Assembly (NCBI RefSeq): GCF_006715305.1
Contig: NZ_VFMY01000001.1
Span: 1,922,001-1,986,000 of the forward strand
Direction: 5' to 3'
Length of the DNA: 64,000 bases
Source: Arthrobacter sp. SLBN-100
GTDB taxonomy: Bacteria > Actinomycetota > Actinomycetes > Actinomycetales > Micrococcaceae
Shown: positions 24,476-33,868 of the stretch, in pieces
How positions within the stretch are numbered: position 1 is the stretch's first letter
How the letters are laid out: each line of letters starts with the position of its first letter
The notes under the pieces: model-generated
The model's input: the letters and a program-made list of their open reading frames with translations, nothing else
Database searches by the model: none
What the model was told of the DNA's origin: nothing
Position numbers and translations under genes: made by a program

Positions 24476-24552
24476 AGCAAAGGTTCAGTGCAGCTCCGGC
24501 GTTTAGGGCCAGCCTGTTTCGCGCAGCGCCGCACGCCTTCCCCCTTCCCGCC

Positions 24553-24675
24553 GGCCGCCGTCGTGCGCTCCTGCCCGGTTGCTTCCCGCGCCTCAGGACG
24601 CCGCGCCGTGTACGACGGCGTGTCCCGGCTCAGAACCTTTGGGCCCCCGGAAGCAACTGGGGAGGAGCGAACGGA
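24553..24675. repeat. Dispersed inverted-repeat element, copy 1
   Basis: Starts with GGCCGCCGTCGT and contains arms CCCGGTTGCTTCC (24574-24586) and GGAAGCAACTGGG (24649-24661), 12 of 13 complementary, around a CGGCGTGTCC core. It aligns along its length with the element at 27265. It is non-coding and intergenic; a MITE- or REP-like element is likely. Confidence 0.7.
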
Positions 24676-24699
24676 ACTTCGTCGCCGCGCCGCGCTGCG

Positions 24700-24813
24700 C
24701 TAGAAGCGGTTGCGGGGCGGGCGGGTCTGGCCGGCGCGCATCTGCTTCGTTTTCCGCGCCTGCATTATCCGGCTGATGATGGTGGGGAGCAAAGCAAACA
24801 GCAGTTTCTTCAT
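24700..24813 (-). CDS. Small basic protein, 37 residues
   Basis: ATG at 24813, preceded by AAAGGATCGG, opens a 37-residue frame: MKKLLFALLPTIISRIMQ, then a strongly basic tail (ARKTKQMRAG, PPRNRF). A short hydrophobic N-terminal segment plus basic C-terminus suggests a single membrane-anchored peptide facing the cytoplasm. It follows the LEA-like gene by 56 bp on the same strand and may share its transcript. Function unknown. Confidence 0.6.
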   Translation of the reverse strand: MKKLLFALLPTIISRIMQARKTKQMRAGQTRPPRNRF

Positions 24814-24869
24814 GTTCCGATCCTTTGGTTTGGTGGCAGTTTTTCAGGTTCGACCTCAGCGCTGGCCGA

Positions 24870-25673
24870 TCACGGCTGGCTCTCCGCCGCCCGGACCTCG
24901 CTGTAGGGATCATCCGGATTCCTCAAAGGCACACCGGCCGCTTCCGTGCCTGAATAGGCGGGACGGGCAGGCTCCCCGTAAATGGTTTCACCGTAGGTAG
25001 CGGGAGTGGTTGCCCGTTCCTGGTAAACCGGCTCCTCGCCCCACGGAGCAGTTGTTCCCCTGGCCGGTGCCTGCGCAGGCATCGGCGGGACTGCGGGCTC
25101 TGCCGCCGGGGCCCCTGCTTGGAGCCCGCGCGCGAGGCGCCCCGCGAGGAGCCCCGCGCCGGCAGCCAGGAGCAGGAACGTCCCCGGCTTGCGGCGGGCG
25201 AAGGACTGCACCTGATCCAGGAGCTCGCGAGGTTCAGCGCCTTCGATCCAGGAGGCAGCTGAGGACGCCTGCCCGGCAACCCGGCGGACCAGGTCACTGG
25301 CCACTCCCTGTTCCTCCGTGGCATCAGCCATGGTGTGCAACTGGCTGGAGATGGTCCGGATGCCTTCGGCAGCTTTCCGCTGCTGCTCGCCGGACTGGCT
25401 GCTCAGGCCCCACTTCGCCTGCTGCAGCAGATCCTGGGCACTGGACTTTGCTTCGGTTGCGACGTGTCCGGCTTCGAGCTTGGCGGTTTGAGCCACACTG
25501 CGGGCCGCATCAGCCGCCTGCCCGGCGATCTTCGGCGCCTCCTCCTTTACGGCCTCCTTCTTGGTGATGTACGTTTCCGGCTCCGCCGAAGCATCGGTGG
25601 GTGCGGGGTTTCCGTACTGGTCGAGGGAGCTTCCGGCAGAAGCCTCAGGCCACTGGTTTTCCGTCATCGTCAC
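24870..25673 (-). CDS. LEA-like stress protein with one membrane segment
   Basis: 267 residues. The middle (about 35-130) is a long amphipathic Ala/Gln/Lys-rich helix of the LEA or apolipoprotein type (AADAARSVAQTAKLEAG). A membrane segment of about 20 residues follows near 168-188 (LLLAAGAGLLAGRLARG), then a Pro-rich tail. Proteins like this are associated with stress or starvation in actinobacteria; no enzymatic function is seen. A strong palindrome (25717) lies in its promoter region, shared with the divergent ArsR gene. Confidence 0.8.
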   Translation of the reverse strand: MTMTENQWPEASAGSSLDQYGNPAPTDASAEPETYITKKEAVKEEAPKIAGQAADAARSVAQTAKLEAGHVATEAKSSAQDLLQQAKWGLSSQSGEQQRKAAEGIRTISSQLHTMADATEEQGVASDLVRRVAGQASSAASWIEGAEPRELLDQVQSFARRKPGTFLLLAAGAGLLAGRLARGLQAGAPAAEPAVPPMPAQAPARGTTAPWGEEPVYQERATTPATYGETIYGEPARPAYSGTEAAGVPLRNPDDPYSEVRAAESQP

Positions 25674-25716
25674 TCACTTTCCTTGATGCGCAGCTGGACT
25701 CTGGAACCAGCAGGAT

Positions 25717-25742
25717 TAATTAGTAAGTATGGTTACTAATTA
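25717..25742. promoter_or_regulatory. Palindromic operator between LEA-like and ArsR genes
   Basis: TAATTAGTAA-GTATGG-TTACTAATTA: 10-bp perfect arms. The core GTAAGTATGGTTAC resembles sites at 34325, 41394 and 47872. It is placed to serve both divergent genes and is a likely ArsR/SmtB operator. Confidence 0.65.
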
Positions 25743-25802
25743 GATGGTAGGCATACCAGTCGACCGCTGCCAAGGCTGCAGCGCCGATTAGTATGTAAGA
25801 AT

Positions 25803-26170
25803 ATGCGCATGAATGCAGATAACAGTGCTTGTTCGCTCAGTGCCGACAGCCAGTACGTGGAGCTGGCGGTGGAGGTCTTCGCTATGCTGGCCGACGCCAC
25901 CCGGGTGCGCATCATCCTGGCCTTGCGCGACGGCGAGATGGCAGTGGGTGAGCTGGCCGAAGTGGTGGGCAAAACACCGGCCGCAGTGTCCCAGCACCTC
26001 GCCAAGATGCGCCTGGCCCGGATGGTCTCCCCGCGCCAGGACGGCACCAGGGTTTTGTACCGGCTGGAAAACGAGCATGCGCGCCAGCTGGTGGCAGACG
26101 CGATCTTCCAGGCCGAGCACGCTCTCGGCGGAGAGCCGGCGCACCACCGCCGCGACCCGAAGGCGGCATC

Positions 26171-26174
<4 letters not shown>
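25803..26174 (+). CDS. ArsR/SmtB-family metal-responsive repressor
   Basis: 123 residues (alternative ATG at 25809). A winged-helix fold: ALRDGEMAVGELAEVVG, the recognition helix AAVSQHLAKMRLARMV, and a wing with RQDGTRVLYRL. Cysteine is nearly absent (one near the N-terminus). The C-terminal helix has His residues (EHARQ, QAEHAL, PAHHRRD), which suggests an alpha-5 zinc or cobalt site rather than an arsenic site. It overlaps the CDF transporter by 4 bp (ATGA), so it most likely controls metal efflux. Confidence 0.9.
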
Positions 26175-27256
<1,082 letters not shown>

Positions 27257-27264
27257 CGCAAGGC

Positions 27265-27390
27265 GGGGCCGCCGTCGTTCCTTCCCTCCCAGTTGCTTTC
27301 CCGTCCGCAACGGCACCGCGCCGGGAACGGCGGCGTGTCCTCCCCCCGAACCGCAGCGCGGCAGAAGCAACTGGGCGGGAGCGTACGGGG
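27265..27390. repeat. Dispersed inverted-repeat element, copy 2
   Basis: Homologous to the element at 24553: GGCCGCCGTCGT start, arms CCCAGTTGCTT (27288-27298) and AAGCAACTGGG (27365-27375, perfect), core GGCGGCGTGTCC. The two copies flank the LEA/ArsR/CDF group. Confidence 0.7.
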
Positions 27391-27489
27391 TCAGCAGGGC
27401 AACTTTTTCAGAACGAGTGATTCCGCCAAGCCGGACGGCAGCCCGTCCCCTGCCTGCGCCACGAAGGCGACGCGCCATAGGCTGGGCTG

Positions 27490-28236
27490 ATGGTCGATCT
27501 CGCTCCCTTGGTGCCCACTGTGGTGGCCGTGGCCATCCTGATGGCGCTCACCGTTGTGCTGCTCCGGGGCTCCCGCACGCCGTCTTACCTTGCCCCTGCC
27601 CTGGCCATCCTCCGCGGCGCCGCCCAACTCGCCCTCATCAGCCTGGTGCTGGGCGGCATCATCACCGATCCGCTGTGGGTGGCAATCGCGCTGCTGGTGA
27701 TGTTCACCGTGGCTGCCGTCACCGCAACCCGCAGGCTGACCTGGTCCTGGCCGCGGTTTCCGGTGGTGGCAGGGACCATGGCCGGGGGCATCACGGTGAC
27801 GCTCGCCGTCGTCTTCGGCACAGGGGCGATCGAGTTTACGCCGCGGTACGTCCTGGCCGTCGGCGGCATTGTGATCGGCAACTGCATGACCATCGCTGTG
27901 CTGGCAGGGCGCCGGTTTTTCGAAGCCGTCCGGGAACAGTGGGACCAGGTGGAAGGCTGGCTCGCGCTGGGCGCCCCAGCCGGGCGGGCCACGTTAACCC
28001 AGGCGCGCTACTCGGTGCATGCCGCCCTGATCCCGTCCACCGACCAAACGAAAACCACCGGCCTGGTGACCCTGCCCGGCGCGTTCGTGGGCGCGATCTT
28101 CGGCGGCGCGTCCCCCTTGGAGGCCGGACGGTTCCAGGTGGTGGTGCTGGCCTCGATCATGGCGGCAGGCGCCATCACCGCCGTCGGACTGATCCGTTCC
28201 CTGGGCGCGGTAAAGGTGCGGCCGGAACCGTTCTAG
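27490..28236 (+). CDS. UPF0014/FetB-like ABC permease, orphan
   Basis: 248 residues with about seven hydrophobic helices. The family signature is clear: TRRLTWSW, VGGIVIGNCMTIA, KTTGLVTLPGAFVG and GGASPLEAGRFQ. FetB works with the ATPase FetA in iron export and peroxide resistance in enterobacteria. No ATPase gene is adjacent here, so the partner must be encoded elsewhere or the permease acts differently. Confidence 0.85.
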   Translation: MVDLAPLVPTVVAVAILMALTVVLLRGSRTPSYLAPALAILRGAAQLALISLVLGGIITDPLWVAIALLVMFTVAAVTATRRLTWSWPRFPVVAGTMAGGITVTLAVVFGTGAIEFTPRYVLAVGGIVIGNCMTIAVLAGRRFFEAVREQWDQVEGWLALGAPAGRATLTQARYSVHAALIPSTDQTKTTGLVTLPGAFVGAIFGGASPLEAGRFQVVVLASIMAAGAITAVGLIRSLGAVKVRPEPF

Positions 28237-28243
28237 GCCCCGC

Positions 28244-28687
28244 TCACCCGGCGAGCAGCTGCTGCAGCTCGGCGGTCATAGCGTTCACCAGCTCGGGCCT
28301 GCCGTGGAACTGGGCGGGGGTGTTCTGGAAGAGTTCGATGCCCCAGACGCCATCTTCGCGTACCGCCACCATGGTCTGATGCGCGATGGTGGCCGGGGAA
28401 ACGTCCGCCCGGCCCGGCGGCACGAGTCCGGTGACGGCGATCAGCAGCGCGGTGCCGGGCCCCAGCGTCCGCACGTCCCGCACCTTGGCGACGTAGGTGG
28501 CCGTGGCGTGGTCCCTGAAGATGGAAGCCAGGTGCTGGAAGATCTCGTCCGGCCCGGTGGCGGTGCTGCCATCGAACCCGATCTGTAGCCCGCGCTCCCG
28601 GAAGCGCTCCGCCATTGCCCGTGCATCCCGCCGGTTCCAGGCAGCGATCAACCGCTCGTACAGCCTGCGGACTTCTGAATCATCCAT
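28244..28687 (-). CDS. SgcJ/EcaC-type SnoaL-fold protein
   Basis: 147 residues from ATG 28687, five bases after AGGGGG; a GTG at 28693 is possible. The chain has the alpha+beta cone fold of the NTF2/SnoaL superfamily (LYERLIAAWNRRDARAMAERF, FDGSTATGPDEIFQHLASIF). Members of the SgcJ/EcaC group are small enzymes or ligand-binding proteins of mostly unknown reaction. It overlaps the hydrolase gene upstream by 8 bp, so the two are co-transcribed. Confidence 0.8.
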   Translation of the reverse strand: MDDSEVRRLYERLIAAWNRRDARAMAERFRERGLQIGFDGSTATGPDEIFQHLASIFRDHATATYVAKVRDVRTLGPGTALLIAVTGLVPPGRADVSPATIAHQTMVAVREDGVWGIELFQNTPAQFHGRPELVNAMTAELQQLLAG

Positions 28688-29654
28688 CGCCACCCCCTAG
28701 GAACATCCGGATAGTCTCCGCCATCCGCTGTGACTGCGTCCAGTGCAGGTAGTGGTTGCCTTCGAGCGGGACCACCTCGTGGCGCCTGACGTTCTTCAGC
28801 AGGTTCTCTGCCGCCGCTGTCTTGTCGGCTGTGTGCCCAGTCTTCTCGTCGGCGATGAAGGCGAGCACGGGCAGGTCGTCAGGATACGTCACTCCCCGGA
28901 GGGCAACCGAGTTGTTCCCGATCCGGGCCGTTTCATCCACCACGGCGGGGCTGCCGAAGTTCCAGTTCGCCATCATCCGCATGCGCCGCAGCTCGTCATC
29001 GGTGTAGGCGTTGCTGTCCGGATCGACGAGGCCGGGCGCCACCGCGATCACCGCGCGGAGCACCCCGGTGACGGACAGGGCCCGTTGCCAGTTGAACTCC
29101 GGCTGCGGCTCCGGCACCGGCTCGTTCCCCGGCTTCGGGATGGTGGCATCGATGCCGACCACCGCCGACACTTCCGTCCGGTACCGGTTCGCATAGTCAA
29201 GCATGTAGAAACCGGCGATCGAGTGGCCCGCCAGCACGTACGGCTGCTTCACCTGGAGTTTGGCCAGGACCTCGTGGAGTTCGTTGCTGATACTCTCGTT
29301 GGTCCGGGGGCCGGCTTCCGGGTCGCTGTAGCCGTACCCAAACCCTTCCACCACGATGGCGTCGAAGCCGTTGAGTTCACGGATCAACGGCTGGAAATCG
29401 AGGGCAGGAGCCGAAGTTCCCAAGCCGCTCAGGAGGACGATCGGCTGGCCCTCCTGCCCGTTCCGGTACACGTTCAGAGCACCGCTTCCGACGGCGACGC
29501 GCTCGCCGTACGCAGGCGTGCCCGACTTTTCTGTCCGCTCGAGGATCAGGTTGACCGCCGTCGAGAGCAGGATCAGCCCCAGGACGATGAGGGCCGCGAT
29601 CCCGGCGCGGCGCATCCCGCGCCGGGGCTTTTTGGGCCTAGGCAGGCTTGGCAA
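28680..29654 (-). CDS. Membrane-anchored alpha/beta hydrolase
   Basis: 324 residues from a TTG at 29654 (an ATG at 29615 is possible). A basic stretch and one transmembrane helix (about 16-38) anchor the protein. The hydrolase domain follows with oxyanion LLSGLGTS, nucleophile elbow GHSIAG, acid near DDLPVLAF and a C-terminal HYLHW histidine. Substrate unknown. It overlaps the cupin gene by 17 bp. Confidence 0.82.
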   Translation of the reverse strand: MPSLPRPKKPRRGMRRAGIAALIVLGLILLSTAVNLILERTEKSGTPAYGERVAVGSGALNVYRNGQEGQPIVLLSGLGTSAPALDFQPLIRELNGFDAIVVEGFGYGYSDPEAGPRTNESISNELHEVLAKLQVKQPYVLAGHSIAGFYMLDYANRYRTEVSAVVGIDATIPKPGNEPVPEPQPEFNWQRALSVTGVLRAVIAVAPGLVDPDSNAYTDDELRRMRMMANWNFGSPAVVDETARIGNNSVALRGVTYPDDLPVLAFIADEKTGHTADKTAAAENLLKNVRRHEVVPLEGNHYLHWTQSQRMAETIRMFLGGGDG

Positions 29655-30012
29655 AAACAGCCGCGCTCATGATTTCGTACCCCACGAATGGCTGGTCGCC
29701 TTCCACCCAGGCGTCATGGCCGGCCGGAATGGTGTAGGCGTGGCCCGCGCTGACCGTGCTCCGCGTGCCGTCATCCATTTGGACTGTCAGCGTTCCCGCC
29801 GCGCAGATCCCGACGTGGTTGACCTGGCAGGTGTCCGTGTGCACCACGGTCTTGACGGTCTCGGACCACCGCCAGCCCGGCTCAAAAGTGAACCTGCCCA
29901 AAGTGGTGTCTCCGACGTTGACAACGTCGACGGCGGTCTTGGGCGGGCGGCGCCGTTCATCCGGTTCGTCGAATGACTTCGTTTCAAGGGCTTTGACTGC
30001 TTCTCCGGCCAT
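29638..30012 (-). CDS. Cupin-domain protein
   Basis: 124 residues. A single small beta-barrel: HTDTCQVNHVGICAAGTLTVQMDDG followed by GHAYTIPAGHDAWVEGDQP. Possible metal ligands are His residues near 58-65 and 90-98. Its likely job is small-molecule sensing or a minor enzymatic step, linked by overlap to the hydrolase gene downstream. Start ATG at 30012 follows AGGAGAAGG. Confidence 0.83.
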   Translation of the reverse strand: MAGEAVKALETKSFDEPDERRRPPKTAVDVVNVGDTTLGRFTFEPGWRWSETVKTVVHTDTCQVNHVGICAAGTLTVQMDDGTRSTVSAGHAYTIPAGHDAWVEGDQPFVGYEIMSAAVFAKPA

Positions 30013-30293
30013 TTCCTTCTCCTGACAGGGAGTGATTGGAACTATTCATCCGGAACGCCCAGACCGCTCGCGGGGTTGGTTGGGCGGCCAAGGTTAGGGT
30101 CAAGGCCATGCCAACACTGGCACCCAGCGGTATCAGCGTGCGCCCAGGAGCCTGCTCTGTCAATACATTCGCCGGCCCGCGGGCTGGCGAATTAGGTCAA
30201 ACAATTGGGTCTTTTTGATCCAGCGGGGCGGGCCTACGGTAGGAAAACATCGGCCTGCCAACCCGGGCTGCCGAAGTACGGAGGATCTTAGAG

Positions 30294-30578
30294 ATGACAT
30301 CGCACGTCGCAGACTGCAGCGTAACCAACTGTTCCTTCAACGACCATACAAACTGCAACGCCGCCGCCATCACTGTCAGTGGCGCCGAAAACCACGCCCA
30401 GTGCGCAACATTCATCGACACCGGCATGCACGGCGGCCTCCCCAAGGTGCTGGCGGACGTCGGAGCCTGCCAGCGCTCCGAATGCATCCACAACGACCAC
30501 CTGATGTGCCAGGCACCCGAAGTCCATGTTGGTCCCGGCGCGGACAACGCCGACTGCCTCACCTACGCCCACCGTTAA
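30294..30578 (+). CDS. DUF1540 protein with two copies of the cysteine motif
   Basis: 94 residues; ATG preceded by GGAGGATC. Two DUF1540 units are seen: ADCSVTNCSFNDHTNCNA and GACQRSECIHNDHLMCQA, each ending in a further Cys (HAQCATF, NADCLTY). The spacing suggests two small metal (probably zinc) sites. Function unknown; DUF1540 proteins are common beside stress genes in Gram-positive bacteria. Confidence 0.88.
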   Translation: MTSHVADCSVTNCSFNDHTNCNAAAITVSGAENHAQCATFIDTGMHGGLPKVLADVGACQRSECIHNDHLMCQAPEVHVGPGADNADCLTYAHR

Positions 30579-30590
30579 CCTTCCGGACCC

Positions 30591-30687
30591 CCGGTGGGTT
30601 GAACCGGTCGAAACCTCCGCCGGTTGAGCTTGTCGAAACCCCCGGTGGTTGAGCTTGTCGAAACCTCGACAGGCTCAACCACCGGGG
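30591..30687. terminator. REP palindrome cluster acting as bidirectional hairpin
   Basis: Several GGTTGAGCTTGTCGAAACC units lie in tandem. The last forms a stem with 22-nt arms (30640-30661 and 30666-30687, one mismatch, AACC loop), followed by CTTTTG. It lies between convergent DUF1540 and YbdK genes and probably terminates both transcripts. The same unit occurs inside the M20 peptidase gene. Confidence 0.8.
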
Positions 30688-30703
30688 CTTTTGCCTGCAC
30701 GGA

Positions 30704-31876
30704 CTACTCCGCCGGCACCCACACGGTGCAGTCGGCGGCGTCCGCCACCACGGCCTGAAGCTCCCCGGCGCGGTGCAGCACTTCCAGCTGGCGTGAAGCG
30801 CCGGTGCCCACGTAAAGCAGGTCGTCGATCAGTTCCTCCACCCGGCGCAGGTCCCCGATGTCCTCCAGCGCCTCCCGGACGTGGTCCAGCAGCACATTCA
30901 CCACGGCGATGGCGGGTGCGGGTTGGAATGTCAGCGGGTCCAGCAGTTCCCCGCGCAGCCCCCAGCGGCTCGCTTTCCAGCTGGCCAACCGCACAAGCTC
31001 GGTGGGCACGGCCACGGGCGGGACGCCTTCGCGCGATTCCCGTGCGGCCGTCTCCACCAGCCCGCGCGCGATCCCTGCCAGCAGCAGGGCGTTCTGCGGC
31101 CGGAGGCACACATCGGCAATCCGGATCTCAACGGTCGGGTAGTGCCGGGACAGCCTGGCGTCGAAATACACCATCCCTTCATCGAGCAGGACGCCGGTAC
31201 TCACCATGTCATGCACCAGCTGGTGGTACGTCTCCGGCGAGCCGAGGATGTTCAGCGGCCCGGCGGAAGGCCACCGGCTCCAGACCTGCGCGCGATAGCT
31301 GGCATAGCCAGTGTCCTTTCCGTGCCAGAACGGCGAATTCGCACTGAGCGCGCTCAGCACCGGAAGCCAGGTGCGAATGCGGTCCAGCACGGCCACGCCC
31401 TCTTCGTCGGAGTCCACAGAAACGTGGATGTGGCAGCCGCAGGTGAGCTGTTCCCTGGCGGTCAGCCCGTACTCCTCAGTCATGGCCATAAAGCGGCGAA
31501 GCTGCACCGGATGCGGGTCGGACGGCAAGGGGGATGTTCCCAGGGCCGCAGCCCGGACCCCAACCCTCCGCGCCTCGGTGTCCGCCATGGCCCGGCCCAG
31601 GATGAGGTCCGCCTCCAGGGTGGCCATGCTGGCATGCGGAGGGGTGACCACTTCAATCATTTCCTGCTGGAATTCAGCTGTGAGGACGGGTCCTCCGCCG
31701 GGGCCGGCGGGGCGGGTGTACCGCTCCAGCAGTTCACCGGCCAGTGGCTCGGCCTCCCCCGTTTCCGGGCTCACCAGCAGCAGCTCCTCCTCCATACCAA
31801 ACGTACGACGGCGTCCGGCGCCTCCGCTGGTGCCACCAGTTGCCGCCAGGGTGCTTTCCGCTCCAGAGCCGTCCAT
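30704..31876 (-). CDS. YbdK-type carboxylate-amine ligase (glutamate-cysteine ligase 2 family)
   Basis: 390 residues from ATG 31876, which follows AGGAGG at 9 bases; a longer frame to 31930 would overlap the M20 gene. Motifs of the family: FGMEEELLLV, AEFQQEMIEV, LTCGCHIHVSV, and YPTVEIRIADVCLR. YbdK enzymes join glutamate to cysteine weakly in vitro; the true substrate in mycothiol-using actinobacteria is uncertain. It is last in a minus-strand operon with the M20 peptidase 16 bp upstream. Confidence 0.88.
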   Translation of the reverse strand: MDGSGAESTLAATGGTSGGAGRRRTFGMEEELLLVSPETGEAEPLAGELLERYTRPAGPGGGPVLTAEFQQEMIEVVTPPHASMATLEADLILGRAMADTEARRVGVRAAALGTSPLPSDPHPVQLRRFMAMTEEYGLTAREQLTCGCHIHVSVDSDEEGVAVLDRIRTWLPVLSALSANSPFWHGKDTGYASYRAQVWSRWPSAGPLNILGSPETYHQLVHDMVSTGVLLDEGMVYFDARLSRHYPTVEIRIADVCLRPQNALLLAGIARGLVETAARESREGVPPVAVPTELVRLASWKASRWGLRGELLDPLTFQPAPAIAVVNVLLDHVREALEDIGDLRRVEELIDDLLYVGTGASRQLEVLHRAGELQAVVADAADCTVWVPAE

Positions 31877-31892
31877 CGCCGTCGTCCTCCTG

Positions 31893-33497
31893 TCATTCCA
31901 TCCGGGCCAGTTCGTCCCAGAAACATGCAAGCGTGGCCGCGCCGTTCACCAGGACCTCGAGGCTGGCGCTCTCGTCACTGTCATGCCAGTGGTCCTCCAC
32001 CAGGCCCGTTCCGAAAAACAGGACCGGGGCGTCCAGTGACCGGCTGAGCAGCTCGGCCGGCCCGCCGCCCGCATTGCCCATCCTGCCCACAGTGGCGGAG
32101 CGGAAGCCGTTGGCCATGGCCCGTTCCAGCGCCGAAACGGCCGGATGGTCCGGAGTCCGGTACGGTTCCTGGGCCGTCTCGAGGTCCACGCTGAGCGTGT
32201 GCCCGTAGCTTTCTCCTACCGTGTCCTGAACCCATTGCCGGAACTGCTCCGCCACTTTCTCCGCCCGCTGGCCCATTACGGTCCGGAAGCTCAGGTCCAC
32301 GGAGGCCACCGACGGAACGGCGGCGCTGGAAAGTCCGGCAGGATCGCCGGCGATCAATGCCGTGACCTCTACCGCGGGGCGGAGCCACAGGCGTTCCGGA
32401 ACGGTAAACCCCTTCTCGCCGGTGATGCTTCCCGACTCCGAGCGCTCCAGCCAGTCCTGTTCAGTGAACGGCAGGTGTGCGAGCGCCTCCCGAATGTGTT
32501 CCGGGACTGGCGCAACGTCGTCGTAGAATCCGGGGATGGCGATCCGGCCATTTTCGTCATGAAGGCCGGCGAGCAGCCTGCTCAGTTCAAAAGCCGGATT
32601 GGGCGCCGCCCCGGAAACGGCGCCGCTGTGAACGTCCACTTCAGGACCAGTGAGCTCCAGGTGGGCGCTGAGCATCCCGCGAAGGCTCACGCACAACGCC
32701 GGATGGTCCGCGCGGAAGAGCAGGGTATCGGAGAAGAGCACAAAGTCCGCGTTAAGCCTGTCCCCCTGCTCCTCCAGCAGCCTGGCCAGATGCGGCGACC
32801 CGGCTTCCTCCTCCCCCTCCACGAGGTACTTCAGGTTTATTGCGGGCGCACGGGATTGGGCAGGCTGGGTTTGGGCAGGCTCAACCACCGGCCGGGCTTC
32901 GACAGGCTCAACCACAGGCCGGGTTTCGACAGGCCGGGTTTCGACAGGCTCAACCACCCGCTGGTGCAGGTGGGCGCGGAGGGACCAGAGGTGGGCCAAA
33001 ACCTGCCCCTTGGCATCAGAGCTGCCCCGCCCGTACAGCCTGCCGTCCCGCACCGCCGGCTCGAAGGGGGCGGTCTGGTCCCACTGCCCGGGTTTGGCCA
33101 CCCGTACATCGTGGTGGCTGTACACCAAGACGGTGGGGGCGCCGGACGCCTCACACCATTCGGCGTACACGGCGTGGGACTCCCCGGTGGGCAGCACCTC
33201 CACCACCGGAAAGCCCACGTCGCGGAAGGCCGCCGCCAGCCAGTTGGCCGAGCGGAGCAGGTCCTGCGCGTGCTCCGGCACCCCCAGCACGCCGGGCACG
33301 CGCACCCACTCGGCCAACTGCCGCTCCAACTCGCCCCGCTGGGAGCGGACGAAGGCGTGAAAGTCCGTGCCGCCGTCGTTATCCCGGGCGGGGTGACCCC
33401 GGGCGGGGTGACCCGGCGCCGGGTGCTCCGGGGCGGGACGGTCCGACCCGCCGTGATCGGGGCCGTCATGGCCCTCGAGGCCGTGGTACTGCTCCAT
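31893..33497 (-). CDS. M20 family dipeptidase carrying an in-frame REP insertion
   Basis: 534 residues. Metal-ligand motifs are intact: VYSHHDVRV, GRGSSDAKGQ, EGEEEAGSP. The N-terminus has a short tandem of PEHPAPGHPARGHPARD before the catalytic domain. Between the segments RAHLHQ and NLKYLVEG, about 36 residues made of VVEPVETRP-like units come from REP palindromes inserted in frame. The family cleaves dipeptides or N-acyl amino acids with two zinc ions. It starts 3 bp after the upstream gene. Confidence 0.9.
   Translation of the reverse strand: MEQYHGLEGHDGPDHGGSDRPAPEHPAPGHPARGHPARDNDGGTDFHAFVRSQRGELERQLAEWVRVPGVLGVPEHAQDLLRSANWLAAAFRDVGFPVVEVLPTGESHAVYAEWCEASGAPTVLVYSHHDVRVAKPGQWDQTAPFEPAVRDGRLYGRGSSDAKGQVLAHLWSLRAHLHQRVVEPVETRPVETRPVVEPVEARPVVEPAQTQPAQSRAPAINLKYLVEGEEEAGSPHLARLLEEQGDRLNADFVLFSDTLLFRADHPALCVSLRGMLSAHLELTGPEVDVHSGAVSGAAPNPAFELSRLLAGLHDENGRIAIPGFYDDVAPVPEHIREALAHLPFTEQDWLERSESGSITGEKGFTVPERLWLRPAVEVTALIAGDPAGLSSAAVPSVASVDLSFRTVMGQRAEKVAEQFRQWVQDTVGESYGHTLSVDLETAQEPYRTPDHPAVSALERAMANGFRSATVGRMGNAGGGPAELLSRSLDAPVLFFGTGLVEDHWHDSDESASLEVLVNGAATLACFWDELARME
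32855..32962 (-). repeat. REP palindromes inside the M20 peptidase gene
   Basis: At least four degenerate copies of the TTTCGACAGGCTCAACCAC unit in tandem, the same family as the intergenic cluster at 30591. All lie in a frame without stops, so the reading frame is kept and a Val-Val-Glu-Pro-Val-Glu-Thr-Arg-Pro repeat is added to the protein. Confidence 0.85.
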
Positions 33498-33500
33498 GGA

Positions 33501-33854
33501 TCACCGCGGCTGGGCAGGGTTGGTGGGGTCGCCCTGGGACGGCGGGTTGATGGGAGGACCCGGAACGCTGGCCGTCTGCGGGGTGTCCGGCAGGCCGGTG
33601 TTGACCTCAGGCGTGCTGGGCGTCCGCGGTCCCCGAGGCACGGCACCGCCCTGCAGGTCGTGGAGCCTCTTTTCGAGGATCTGCAGGATGGGCAGGCGGT
33701 TGCCGTGTGCCTTCTCGTAGTTGATCAGCTGCGCCACGTCCCCTTCCTCCAGGCCGGAGATCCGGGACGGCAGGGTTCCCACGGGGAGGTGGTCGTAGTC
33801 CGGCAGCGGCAGCTCGCTGTGCTGGGGAACATTGTTCTGGGGTACTTCGTTCAT
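33501..33854 (-). CDS. Small conserved protein with helical hairpin and Pro-rich tail
   Basis: 117 residues; ATG preceded by AAGGAGC. Residues 15-70 (LPLPDYDHLPVGTLPSRI, then LINYEKAHGNRLPILQILEKRL) resemble the helical domain found in actinobacterial lipid-droplet-associated and related proteins (possibly DUF8129); I am not certain of the family name. The C-terminal 45 residues are Pro/Thr-rich and disordered. It is 14 bp after the copper-binding protein gene and in its operon. Confidence 0.75.
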   Translation of the reverse strand: MNEVPQNNVPQHSELPLPDYDHLPVGTLPSRISGLEEGDVAQLINYEKAHGNRLPILQILEKRLHDLQGGAVPRGPRTPSTPEVNTGLPDTPQTASVPGPPINPPSQGDPTNPAQPR

Positions 33855-33868
33855 GGTTGCTCAGCTCC

